Assembly (NCBI GenBank): GCA_023400235.1
Contig: JAEXFI010000037.1
Span: forward strand, 32,729-96,728
From: Bacillota bacterium
GTDB taxonomy: Bacteria; Bacillota; Clostridia; Acetivibrionales; DSM-1351
Length of the DNA: 64,000 bases
Direction: 5' to 3'
Each line of letters starts with the position of its first letter. Position 1 is the stretch's first letter. The notes under the pieces were generated by a model. That model worked only from the letters and a program-made list of their open reading frames with translations, was not told where the DNA came from and searched no databases. This document shows positions 1 through 8,541 of the stretch, one piece after another. The position numbers and the translations under genes were made by a program.

Positions 1-789
1 GCGTATTGTGGAATTTTGGACTTATCAATTAAACTTTCATCACCAACAAAGTTTTGGAAAGAAGTTGAAGCAGCTAGGCAACAAATAAATGCCAATGTAT
101 TATATGAGGTATTTGATAGCATGAGTAGTGTGCCGTGGTGGATAGAAGAACTTATCAATACTAAACCGCCACATTTAGCAGATACTAAATTCATTTTATA
201 CGCTCAAGCTATAGACATTAATGAAAAAACAGTCGATTTGCTTAAACGATTAGGTGTAGTTATGTTAAACATGGGTTTGGATAGCGGTGATGACACTATG
301 CTAATGCGGCTAAAGGGTCCAAAAGATAGTGTGGAAATTAATAAAAATGCTGTGGAATTGGTAAATAAAGCCGGTATGAATGTTAGTTGTAGTTTTGTTT
401 GTGGTGCGCCGGGTGAAACAAAGGAGTCACTTCGAAATACTGTTAATTTTGCAAAATGGATAGCTGATAATAAACTGGCTGCTGCCATTGAAGCGAATCC
501 ATTGACGCTTAGAAAACAATCAAAAATAGGCAGCTGGTTTGACAACCCTGAAAAGGCGAAGAAAGATTTGTTGGCGATAGGATTGAAAATAAAAAATGAA
601 CATTGTCTGCTCGAAGTTAGCTATGCATGGAACAATGAAGATATCTTGACACTAAGTATGGATGAGGCTTACTTTGATATTTTTACAAATGTCAATTATA
701 AGCAAATTATTGAAACAGCAGACGAGATAGTTAATTATGCTAAAACAAAAGGTATTGGCAGTAGTGAGAGGGAAAAATCAAATGGATAA
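1..789 (+). CDS. Radical SAM protein, 5'-truncated by window edge
   Basis: The frame is open from base 1, so the N-terminal part lies outside the window. The first in-window residues read AYCGI, which fits the end of a radical SAM CxxxCxYC cluster motif; the first cysteines would be upstream. The rest (about 262 residues) resembles a radical SAM TIM barrel: an SGD near residue 95, then a CGAPGET strand typical of the SAM-contacting part of the fold. The stop overlaps the next radical SAM gene by 8 bases, so the two are translationally coupled. The substrate is unknown. The radical SAM assignment is an inference because most of the cluster motif is missing. Confidence 0.7.
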   Translation, partial: AYCGILDLSIKLSSPTKFWKEVEAARQQINANVLYEVFDSMSSVPWWIEELINTKPPHLADTKFILYAQAIDINEKTVDLLKRLGVVMLNMGLDSGDDTMLMRLKGPKDSVEINKNAVELVNKAGMNVSCSFVCGAPGETKESLRNTVNFAKWIADNKLAAAIEANPLTLRKQSKIGSWFDNPEKAKKDLLAIGLKIKNEHCLLEVSYAWNNEDILTLSMDEAYFDIFTNVNYKQIIETADEIVNYAKTKGIGSSEREKSNG

Positions 790-1831
790 AAAAAGTTTCA
801 TACTAAAGGCGCATTTATTTGAAAATGGGATTAAAATCTCTGTAGAGGCAAAAGAAATCTTAAACGCTCAATCGGAAAAATGGTTTATGGACGATGGTTA
901 TATCACATGTACTGGCATTACGATAAAATTTGCAGACCAGTATATTACAACTAACGTTCGCCCAGATTCAGAATATGAGTTGGCTGTAATCGAAGGAAAG
1001 CTAGCTGTTTCAGATGGTATGGGCAATCAGTTTAATGCGTCTGTGATTTTCCCTCCAGACTATATGAAAGGTAATATTGTCATTAGAGGCAAGAAAATAA
1101 CGAAATATGTAAATACCTATACAGATCGCATCCGCCTGCAAACTATGTATGGCTGTGCGAACAGTTGCAAATTTTGCAATGCAAAGGAAAGCGGATACAA
1201 TTTTAACGACATTGAAGGACTTGACGAAGCATTTCAGATTGCTTTAGCTCAGAGCGATGTGCGCCATGCGTTTATATCAACTAACAATGTTAAAGATGAA
1301 GAAGGTTTTAAAAAATTGACAAAAACAATTGAATATTTTGGAATAAAATATCCATACATGGGTCTTGATCTTATGACCTCACCGCGTGGCTTTACAAGCT
1401 ATACTGATTCAAGCCAGTATAAACCATACCTGGAACACATTAAAAGCGTTGGCATTCATGGGATTGCTGCCAACCTGGAGTTGAATAATCCTGATAAACT
1501 TAAATTTTTTTGTCCTGAAAAAGCAATCATTGGCCAAGAAAACTACCTTAAGTTTATTGAACATTCTGTGGAAATATTTGGTATGGATTCTGTGCGTTCT
1601 ATGTTGATTGTAGGACTCGAAGCTTTGGAAGAAACGCTGAAAGGGGTAGAGAAGTTAGCAGAGCGAGGCTGTAATCCTGTGCTCACACCTCTATTTCCAT
1701 ATGGAGAAGCTCAAGGGGATACAACTGCAAGTCTCTACATTGAGGCTAAATCGAAAAGCGAAGAAATTTGTGAAAAACATGGTGTTAAAATGGGGCCATT
1801 ATGCAAGCCATGTTCGTATAACTGTCTTTAA
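782..1831 (+). CDS. Radical SAM enzyme
   Basis: A 349-residue protein. The start at 782 is preferred over an in-frame ATG at 737 because GAGAGG lies just upstream and it gives a tight overlap with the preceding gene. C125, C129 and C132 form CANSCKFC, the CxxxCxxC motif that binds the [4Fe-4S] cluster used to cleave S-adenosylmethionine. About 110 residues precede the barrel and could be a substrate-recognition domain. The C-terminus has further cysteines (CKPCSYNC) that might bind an auxiliary cluster or metal. It lies between another radical SAM gene and an ATP-grasp gene with almost no gaps, so all three probably serve one pathway. The product is unknown. Confidence 0.85.
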   Translation: MDKKSFILKAHLFENGIKISVEAKEILNAQSEKWFMDDGYITCTGITIKFADQYITTNVRPDSEYELAVIEGKLAVSDGMGNQFNASVIFPPDYMKGNIVIRGKKITKYVNTYTDRIRLQTMYGCANSCKFCNAKESGYNFNDIEGLDEAFQIALAQSDVRHAFISTNNVKDEEGFKKLTKTIEYFGIKYPYMGLDLMTSPRGFTSYTDSSQYKPYLEHIKSVGIHGIAANLELNNPDKLKFFCPEKAIIGQENYLKFIEHSVEIFGMDSVRSMLIVGLEALEETLKGVEKLAERGCNPVLTPLFPYGEAQGDTTASLYIEAKSKSEEICEKHGVKMGPLCKPCSYNCL

Positions 1832-1858
1832 ATGATGAAATCTCGAAGGGGTATATTA

Positions 1859-2812
1859 ATGAAGCGAATATTTGTAGGTCCAAAACAAGCTACTATCGAA
1901 AACAGTGATTTTTTTGATGCATCGATTACACTCTTTGGTAATAATACAAATAACAATACGTCATTCCAGAATCAAGTAACGTTTGAATTTTGGAATCCTG
2001 ATAACACCTCTTTGGAGATTGATATATATAACCATGAAGTAGCAAAATTATCGCAGCCAACCGAAATAATGGCTCACAATCCCAAAACTGTATTTCACTG
2101 TACCTTGCCTGACAATGTATATCTGATTTGCAAAAATGATCAATCGACTCTGGAAATCTTAGATGACAAGATTCAAACTCGGAATCTATTGAAAAACGTT
2201 GTCCCGATGCTTGATTATTATACAATAAAAGGGCAGGATTTTGATTATCAACAGTTGTGTAGCATTTCATGTGATTTAGTGGTGCAGCTCCCGTTTGGTG
2301 GAGGGGGTTCTAAAACATTTCTTTGTAATCAAAGAAATAATCGGGAGATCAAGTCAAGGTTGGAGCTTCAAAAGGACTATTCAATATCGGCATACCAGCA
2401 CGACAATGTGCCCTATAATATACATTGCTTGGTCGGTTATGACCAGATTGAGTTGTTACCACCATCACAGCAGAAACTTGAGATATCAGATAAAATTGAA
2501 TATAATGGCTCAGATTATAACATTAATATTCCTGCTTATATTAAAAACAAACTTGTTCAATATTCAAATGAGGTGTGCAAAAAAGTACAAATCATGGGAT
2601 ACCGCGGAGTGCTTGGAATTGATTATATTGAAACAAGGGGAGAATTATATTTTATAGAGATTAATCCACGCTTCCAAGGCTCTACACCACAAGCAGATGC
2701 ACTTTTAAAGAAAAGTCAGTTACCATCAATTTTCGATTACAATTATCGTGCTTTTGAAAGAAAAGAAATGCCAAGTACGAAAAATATGCTATTATCTATT
2801 TTACATCTATAG
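1859..2812 (+). CDS. ATP-grasp family ligase-like protein
   Basis: A 317-residue protein. The start at 1859 follows CGAAGGGG; an in-frame ATG at 1832 would abut the previous stop but lacks that site. ATP-grasp hallmarks are a Gly-rich loop (QLPFGGGGS, about residues 143-151), a DYIET strand and the metal-binding EINPRFQGS near the C-terminus. ATP-grasp enzymes join a carboxylate to an amine or thiol through an acyl phosphate. Following two radical SAM genes, it could activate or ligate a small molecule or peptide. It may be short for a complete ATP-grasp enzyme with a separate substrate domain. The substrate is not known. Confidence 0.8.
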   Translation: MKRIFVGPKQATIENSDFFDASITLFGNNTNNNTSFQNQVTFEFWNPDNTSLEIDIYNHEVAKLSQPTEIMAHNPKTVFHCTLPDNVYLICKNDQSTLEILDDKIQTRNLLKNVVPMLDYYTIKGQDFDYQQLCSISCDLVVQLPFGGGGSKTFLCNQRNNREIKSRLELQKDYSISAYQHDNVPYNIHCLVGYDQIELLPPSQQKLEISDKIEYNGSDYNINIPAYIKNKLVQYSNEVCKKVQIMGYRGVLGIDYIETRGELYFIEINPRFQGSTPQADALLKKSQLPSIFDYNYRAFERKEMPSTKNMLLSILHL

Positions 2813-2907
2813 TATCTCGTATTTTAGCTTATATTCCCTCTCTTGTTGATATGAAAACAGGATTGATGTCAAATGATAGAATGATTTACAGTAAAAGGAG
2901 GCTTGCA

Positions 2908-3369
2908 ATGATGAGTATGCTAAAAAGAAGTGAGCTTAAGGTCGGTTGCATTATTAAACCAAATGGATTTCCAGAAGGACATATTATTACTGTTGAAAAT
3001 TGTTCATTAGAAAATTTTATTGACAATGATAACAAAAAATATTGGCCTTGTTGGACAATTAGAACAGGTGCTCCGAAACCATTACATAAATATCTATTAG
3101 TTGACTGGGGAATAGATGGAATAATTATCTGGAAGAAATCAAATTTAAATTTTGTACCATCTGATTCAAAGCTGTGGTTAGAACGAAGTGGTCTAGAGGA
3201 AATGGAAAATATTAATAGTAATGAGCCAGAGAGATTTATTTATTCTATACTTGTTTATATTTTAGATTCAAGTCAAGAAAAACCCAGTAAGTTTTATTGT
3301 ATTGAGCGCTTACGTAATAATCAAATTTTCCGGTATGAAGGAGAGAGGATAAATATATTTGAAGATTAG
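2908..3369 (+). CDS. Hypothetical protein, 153 aa
   Basis: The start at 2908 is chosen because AAAGGAGG lies 7 bases upstream; the frame is open further upstream without such a site. The protein is soluble, rich in Trp and Tyr in its central part (KYWPCWTIRTG, LLVDWGIDGI), and has no signal peptide, membrane segment or recognised motif. It lies between the ATP-grasp gene and the ABC-F gene, 11 bases before the latter, so it is probably co-transcribed. No function can be assigned. Confidence 0.6.
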   Translation: MMSMLKRSELKVGCIIKPNGFPEGHIITVENCSLENFIDNDNKKYWPCWTIRTGAPKPLHKYLLVDWGIDGIIIWKKSNLNFVPSDSKLWLERSGLEEMENINSNEPERFIYSILVYILDSSQEKPSKFYCIERLRNNQIFRYEGERINIFED

Positions 3370-3380
3370 GTGATATCATT

Positions 3381-5066
3381 ATGTTAATTATAAATGTTAG
3401 TACAATAAGTAAAAATTTTGGCTATGGCCTTCTTTTTAGAGAATTGAGTTTTTCATTGAACGAAGGAGAAAGGATTTCTATTGTTGGAGCAAATGGTTGT
3501 GGTAAGTCCACACTCCTCAAAATGATTGCGGGACTAGAAAAATGTGACAAAGGGTCCATAAACGTTAAAAAAGGTGAGAAGATTGCATATCTGGATCAAG
3601 CTTCGCCAGACAGACATGATGATAGGTTAGTTGAAGAAGTTTTACGAGACGCTTATTCAGATTTGTTTAAAATAGAAAACAAGATGAATGATATTCTTAA
3701 AAAGATGGAAAGTGAAAAGGATACTGAAGAATATGAACGCTTGATAAAACACTATGGAGACTTACAAGAAAGATTTCAAAATAGTGGTGGATACAATATT
3801 ACAACGAATATTGATATTGTGTGTAGCGGATTAAAAATCTCAAACGAAATTCGCTTACAAAAGTATGATAGCTTGAGTGGCGGAGAAAAAACCTTAATTC
3901 ATTTAGCCAAATCGTTGGTGCAAGAACCTGATATTCTTTTACTTGATGAGCCGACTAATCATCTTGATATAAACAAAATTGAATGGCTTGAGAGTTATAT
4001 AAAAAATTATAAGGGTGCTGTTGTGATTGTATCACATGACAGAAGTTTTTTAGATAACATGAGTGATAAAATATTAGAAATTGATAATGGTGAAGGAACA
4101 ATTTACAGCACAAATTATACTGATTACTTAAATGAAAAAGAAAAGCGATTTGAAAAACTTATAACTAACTGGGAAGAACAACAAGTATATTTTAAGAGAC
4201 TCGAAGATGAGGCAAAACGCATGGCGCAGGCAGGAATGGCCACAAATAGTACAGCGATGACCAGAAAGGCATCTGTTATATTTAACAGACTTGAGCGCGA
4301 AAAAGCAAAAACAGCTATTAAACGGCCAGTAGAAAATAAAAAGCTTAAAATAGGTTTTGATGAACTGCAGAAAAACAGCAAGCGTGTTATTGAATTAAAG
4401 GATTTAACAGTAACTACAGGAGAACGGAATATTGTTGATAAAGCAGACATGTATGTATCTAAGGGTGAGCGTATTGCTATGGTTGGCCCCAATGGTAGCG
4501 GGAAATCAGCGATTATCAAAACTATCGTGGGAGAACAGAATCTGCCAATAGCTGGCGAAGTAATAGTTTCTCCAAGTGTAAAAATCGGTTATCTCTCTCA
4601 GATTATAGAGTTCAAAGACGAAAAGCAGCCTTTGCTTGATTACTTTAGAGAGGAGACAGGAATAAACGAAGAGACATCGCGAAGTATACTTACACGCTTT
4701 ATATTTGGCCAAGAAGATATATTTAAGCGAATCGGAAGTTTGTCTGGTGGGGAAAGAATTAGATTACGACTTGCAATTCTTTTACAACAGCAAATCAATA
4801 CCCTGGTATTTGACGAGCCAACAAATCACATTGACATACCAACAAAAGAATCACTCGAAGAAGCAATAGAGAATTTTGAAGGCACAATTCTTGCCGTTTC
4901 TCACGATCGTTTCTTTATAAACAAGTTTGCTGAAAAAGTTGTCGAAGTAGAAAATGGAAGGATAAAAACATACTTAGGTAATTACAAAGATTATATAGTA
5001 AAAAAACAGATCACCAATATGCAAGAGCAATCAGGTGTTCAGAAATCATCGAATAAAGTTCAATGA
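3381..5066 (+). CDS. ABC-F family ATPase (ribosome-associated or antibiotic protection)
   Basis: A 561-residue cytoplasmic protein with two ABC ATPase domains and no membrane segment, the ABC-F architecture. Domain 1 has Walker A GANGCGKST, signature LSGGEK and Walker B LLLDEPTNHLD. Domain 2 has Walker A GPNGSGKS, signature LSGGER and Walker B VFDEPTNHID. A charged helical linker of roughly 80 residues joins them. ABC-F proteins act at the ribosomal E site; some protect against antibiotics, others are translation factors. Its place after radical SAM and ATP-grasp genes and before an exporter would fit self-protection, but sequence alone cannot separate a resistance type from a housekeeping type. 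Confidence 0.85.
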   Translation: MLIINVSTISKNFGYGLLFRELSFSLNEGERISIVGANGCGKSTLLKMIAGLEKCDKGSINVKKGEKIAYLDQASPDRHDDRLVEEVLRDAYSDLFKIENKMNDILKKMESEKDTEEYERLIKHYGDLQERFQNSGGYNITTNIDIVCSGLKISNEIRLQKYDSLSGGEKTLIHLAKSLVQEPDILLLDEPTNHLDINKIEWLESYIKNYKGAVVIVSHDRSFLDNMSDKILEIDNGEGTIYSTNYTDYLNEKEKRFEKLITNWEEQQVYFKRLEDEAKRMAQAGMATNSTAMTRKASVIFNRLEREKAKTAIKRPVENKKLKIGFDELQKNSKRVIELKDLTVTTGERNIVDKADMYVSKGERIAMVGPNGSGKSAIIKTIVGEQNLPIAGEVIVSPSVKIGYLSQIIEFKDEKQPLLDYFREETGINEETSRSILTRFIFGQEDIFKRIGSLSGGERIRLRLAILLQQQINTLVFDEPTNHIDIPTKESLEEAIENFEGTILAVSHDRFFINKFAEKVVEVENGRIKTYLGNYKDYIVKKQITNMQEQSGVQKSSNKVQ

Positions 5067-5092
5067 ATTAGCGTTCAAGGAATTGAATCTGA

Positions 5093-5194
5093 TCTATAAA
5101 CTGTTTAAGTATAAAGGATAAATCATTAAACGATTCTGCGATAGAAACCGATTTGATAGAACTCGCAGAAGAAAATAAGAAGGTGAAAACATGA
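5093..5194 (+). pseudogene. Possible 3' remnant of a gene coupled to the exporter
   Basis: About 33 codons are open and end in a TGA that overlaps the exporter start codon as ATGA. The peptide ends in an acidic-to-basic helix (LIELAEENKKVKT), as in the end of a small regulator. There is no start codon or ribosome site in the open stretch, and a TGA lies just upstream. The coupled overlap suggests that a full gene once preceded the exporter and was lost. It could equally be chance. Confidence 0.25.
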
Positions 5195-6927
5195 ATCAAA
5201 GATTTAAGAAAATTAAAAAATTATTTTCATATTATAGACCATATAAAAAGATATTTGTTTGGGATTTGATTTTATCAGTTTTTTCTGCACTTATTGCAAT
5301 TTTTATTGCAATTGCATGTAATTATATGCTAAGTAAAGCAGTCTATTTGGAAAAATCTAAAACAATAGAAACTATTTCATTTTTCGGCGTAATAATCATT
5401 TTACTTTTTGCTATTTTTTATTTATGTAAAAGATTCACAGAATATAAAGGTAAGATATTTGCAGCAAAAATAGAATCAGATATAAAAATCGAATTATTCA
5501 AATTTTTTCAAAATCAAGATTTCAGTTTTTATGATGAACAAAAAATCGGAAAATTAATGTCTAATATTACAAATGATGCTTATAATTTAGCCAGTATTAT
5601 TAAACGAGTGCCTGAGGTTATATTAGATGCTTTGATAAGATTTGTGGGGGTTTTTATATTCTTGTTTTTAAATTATAAAGTATTTGGAACGGTTTTATTG
5701 ATTAGTTATATTTTTATTTTCATTTTTATGTGGAACATAATGCCTAAGGTTCAAAAAATAAATAAATCATCACGTGAAATTTTCTCAGATATTATATCTG
5801 ATTTGGAAGAAAACTTGTCCGGAATAAAAATAATTAAATCGTTTACAAATGAACAAATTTCAGCAGAAAAGTTTATTAAAAATAATAAAATATATCTTGA
5901 AACAGTAGATAAGATGTACAAAACACAAAGTATTTTTGATATTGGCTTATTGACTTTTATTATTGGAATAATTCCAATGATTACAATTGTTGGAGCATTT
6001 TTTATAACAAACGAAAGTATGACAATCAATGATTTGGTTGCAACTATATTTTATATACATGTCCTTGAAAGTCCACTTTGGAATATTGTAAATTTAAATG
6101 AATTTTTGAGGGAAGGAATCGTTGGTTTTAATCGTATATATGATATTTTAAATATCCAACCTAAAATTATTGATTCTTTAAATGCGTTAAATTTAGAACA
6201 TATAAAAGGCGAAATTGAATTTAAGAATGTTTCGTTTAAATATGATAAAGAAAATAAAAGTATTTTTAACAATTTAAATTTAAAAATAAATTTCGGAGAA
6301 TATGTTGCACTAGTTGGTTCTTCTGGTGTTGGGAAAACTACATTTTGTAATTTAGTTCCAAGATTCTATGATGTTTGTAAAGGTGAAATTTTAATTGATG
6401 GTATTAATATTAACAATATTAAACTTAAAGATCTGCGTCAAAATATAGGATTTGTTCATCAGGATACATTCTTATTTTCAGGAACCATAATGGAAAATAT
6501 TCGATTCGGAAAAATTGAATCAACTGATGAAGAAATAATGGAAGCTGCAAAAAAAGCTTATGCTCACGATTTTATAATGAATTTTCCTAAGGGATATAAT
6601 ACACAAATTGGACATAGAGGTCTTAAACTTTCCGGTGGTCAAAAACAAAGATTGGCAATTGCGCAAGTATTTTTAAAAAATCCACCGATTTTAATTTTTG
6701 ATGAAGCGACTTCCAGCCTTGACAATGAAAGTGAAAAATACATTCAAAAATCTATGGAAAAGCTTGCCGAAAATCGTACTACAATTGTAATTGCACACAG
6801 ACTTTCAACTATCAAAAATGCCAAAAGAATTTTGGTATTGGAAGGTGGGGAAATTGCCGAAGAAGGGACACATGAAGAATTACTCAATATAAATGGTGTT
6901 TATGCTGAATTTTATAATCTTTTATAA
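5191..6927 (+). CDS. ABC exporter, membrane domain fused to ATPase
   Basis: A 578-residue half-transporter with the MsbA/multidrug exporter layout. Residues 1-300 hold about six hydrophobic membrane helices; residues about 335-575 hold the ATPase, with Walker A GSSGVGKTT, signature LSGGQKQR, Walker B ILIFDEATSSLD and the H-loop histidine in IVIAHRLST. It should act as a homodimer, or with a partner not seen here, to move a lipid, drug or peptide outward using ATP. Base composition is clearly more AT-rich than the flanking genes, which suggests transfer. GAAGGTGA precedes the ATG. The substrate cannot be read from the sequence. Confidence 0.9.
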   Translation: MNQRFKKIKKLFSYYRPYKKIFVWDLILSVFSALIAIFIAIACNYMLSKAVYLEKSKTIETISFFGVIIILLFAIFYLCKRFTEYKGKIFAAKIESDIKIELFKFFQNQDFSFYDEQKIGKLMSNITNDAYNLASIIKRVPEVILDALIRFVGVFIFLFLNYKVFGTVLLISYIFIFIFMWNIMPKVQKINKSSREIFSDIISDLEENLSGIKIIKSFTNEQISAEKFIKNNKIYLETVDKMYKTQSIFDIGLLTFIIGIIPMITIVGAFFITNESMTINDLVATIFYIHVLESPLWNIVNLNEFLREGIVGFNRIYDILNIQPKIIDSLNALNLEHIKGEIEFKNVSFKYDKENKSIFNNLNLKINFGEYVALVGSSGVGKTTFCNLVPRFYDVCKGEILIDGININNIKLKDLRQNIGFVHQDTFLFSGTIMENIRFGKIESTDEEIMEAAKKAYAHDFIMNFPKGYNTQIGHRGLKLSGGQKQRLAIAQVFLKNPPILIFDEATSSLDNESEKYIQKSMEKLAENRTTIVIAHRLSTIKNAKRILVLEGGEIAEEGTHEELLNINGVYAEFYNLL

Positions 6928-6949
6928 AAAATTTAGAAAAAAGAGAAAT

Positions 6950-7108
6950 ATGCAAAAACAGGGTGTTGGTCCTATGCTGGCCGGAATCATAGCATCGACA
7001 TGGAATTACAAGGTTATGTTTGTAGCTTTTGCCGGAGTATTTTTTGTATCACTGATTTTTTACCTGTTATTTCAGCATAAGAAAAACCATTCGATCCAAA
7101 AGATATGA
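6950..7108 (+). pseudogene. C-terminal fragment of an MFS transporter
   Basis: A 52-residue frame starting MQKQGVGPMLAG, followed by a long hydrophobic helix (VMFVAFAGVFFVSLIFYLLF) and a short basic tail. This looks like the last one or two membrane helices of a major facilitator superfamily transporter. No upstream part is present, because the ABC exporter ends only 23 bases before it. It is best read as a decayed gene remnant, not a working protein. Confidence 0.5.
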
Positions 7109-7144
7109 CGAGGCAATAGATGTCCCCACCTCTACAGAGTGTAA

Positions 7145-7381
7145 TTTACCAAAGGTAGCGCCTTTGGTAAATTGTTGAATAATTCCTATGTGCCTGAACA
7201 GGCAAAATGGTATAATGGGAATGGGAAAAAGCCCGGAAAATAATTCGAAGGGATTACTAGAGACCCAATTGGAACTGCCGAATTTATCGATGCTGATGGT
7301 GTAAAATGGCATATAAAAAGCTTTAACTCTAACTTCAACCCTAGCAAAGGTGGCAGTTTATGCCTTTACAAAATCCATTAA
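7145..7381 (+). pseudogene. Remnant of a probable secreted toxin C-terminal domain
   Basis: One reading frame is open for 78 codons apart from a single in-frame TAA at 7241-7243. The first half contains NNSYVPEQAKWYNGNGKKPG, the second RDPIGTAEFIDADGVKWHIK and then SFNSNFNPSKGG. A DADG-x2-W-x2-K-x-FNS pattern after a GT-x-EFID stretch resembles the nuclease-like C-terminal domains of polymorphic or contact-dependent toxins; this is recalled, not searched. There is no start codon with a ribosome site and no upstream delivery domain. The rest of 7109-7559 shows nothing else clear except a short ORF at 7465. Confidence 0.35.
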
Positions 7382-7464
7382 TTTTTGCCCCGGATTATTG
7401 GACTTTACATATATGTCATGATTTTTTAAGTTTCTGCTCGGATTTCTCATGGGGGAACAATAAA

Positions 7465-7527
7465 ATGAAAAAGAATAGTTCTATTAGGAATAATATGGAC
7501 AAACAGGAATTTGTGGGGCAGGTTTGA
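7465..7527 (+). CDS. Possible 20-residue peptide ORF
   Basis: ATG at 7465 has GGGGGAA about 8 bases upstream, a good ribosome site. The peptide is MKKNSSIRNNMDKQEFVGQV, hydrophilic and without cysteine. It ends 32 bases before the squalene-cyclase-like gene. It could be a leader peptide, a precursor peptide or chance; nothing beyond the ribosome site supports it. Confidence 0.2.
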   Translation: MKKNSSIRNNMDKQEFVGQV

Positions 7528-7559
7528 ATAAAGAGTTATTTATAAAGGCTGGTGGCTAA

Positions 7560-8390
7560 ATGATGGTTGAAAAACAATATTTATCAGATGTTGAAGCTAT
7601 ACTGTCACACAGATATGATAATGGGTACGATTATTGGACAACGTCCGACAAACGCTTGTTAAAAGGTTCTCCGTTCTCGGCATATAACAGTGCCCTAATG
7701 CTGTTGGAATTAGGTGTAGAGCCGTCAGATTCAGTATTGAAAGAAGTGGCTGAATTATTCTTCAGTGTTTGGAAAGAGGACGGTCGGTTTAAATTGTATC
7801 CAACTGGCGGTATTCTTCCCTGCCATGTTACCAATGCCGCATATTTGCTTTGCAGTATGGGCTATGTTTCAGATAACAGAATACAAAAAACGTTCTGTCA
7901 TCTTCTTGAAACGCAGTATGCTGATGGCGGTTGGCGTTGTAATAAATTCTCTTTTGGACACGGTCCTGAAACAGAATATTCAAATCCAATGCCTACACTT
8001 ACCGCACTGAACGCGTTTCATTTCAGCGATTATCTCAACAAAGAACCAAAACTTGATAAAGCGGTAGACTTTTTGTTAGAACATTGGACAATCAGAAAGC
8101 CGATTGGACCTTGTCACTACGGTATGGGTACATTGTTTATGCAAGTAGAATATCCCTTTAACAATTACAACCTCTTTATGTATGTTTATGTTTTATCTTT
8201 TTATAATCGTGCCAAAAAAGATAAGCGTTTCCTGGAAGCTTTTGATGCGTTGTGTTCTAAGCTCAATGACGAAAAGATTATTGTAGAGCGTGTTGTCCCT
8301 AAACTGGCAAAGCTCTCTTTCTGCGCAAAAAGTAAACCTAGTGAATTGGCAACGAAGCGTTACCGTGAAATTCTTCATAATATTGGCTGA
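7560..8390 (+). CDS. Prenyltransferase/squalene-cyclase-like repeat protein
   Basis: A 276-residue protein that may start at 7560 or at the adjacent ATG at 7563, with AAAGGCTGGTGG upstream. QYADGGW is a QxxDGxW repeat motif, and the mostly helical pattern with several Gly/Trp turns fits the alpha/alpha toroid of prenyltransferases and squalene-hopene cyclases. It is much shorter than true triterpene cyclases (over 600 residues) and lacks the DxDD motif, so it may bind or modify a small molecule or be an accessory protein. No isoprenoid genes are nearby. Both sides hold gene remnants and intergenic DNA, so it seems to be a single-gene unit. Confidence 0.55.
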   Translation: MMVEKQYLSDVEAILSHRYDNGYDYWTTSDKRLLKGSPFSAYNSALMLLELGVEPSDSVLKEVAELFFSVWKEDGRFKLYPTGGILPCHVTNAAYLLCSMGYVSDNRIQKTFCHLLETQYADGGWRCNKFSFGHGPETEYSNPMPTLTALNAFHFSDYLNKEPKLDKAVDFLLEHWTIRKPIGPCHYGMGTLFMQVEYPFNNYNLFMYVYVLSFYNRAKKDKRFLEAFDALCSKLNDEKIIVERVVPKLAKLSFCAKSKPSELATKRYREILHNIG

Positions 8391-8541
8391 ACAAAAAATG
8401 GGATGAAGCTGATTTGGCAAACCTGGATGCTATGGGCAAATGGGTATAAAGTTACTTTGCTTGTAAAATCAGTTCTAAATATTTAATAAATGACTGTCGA
8501 TATAAATGTGTAAAAACATATAGTGAAGTTGAGGAATGCCC

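Noticed and set aside
1832..1858. Nine-codon longer start for the ATP-grasp protein
   Set aside because: AAGGGG sits just before the ATG at 1859; the upstream ATG directly follows the previous stop without a better site.
1..2812. STM4011-STM4015-type radical SAM/ATP-grasp cluster
   Set aside because: The gene order and the presence of two overlapping radical SAM genes do not fit what I recall of that cluster, and no sequence match could be confirmed.
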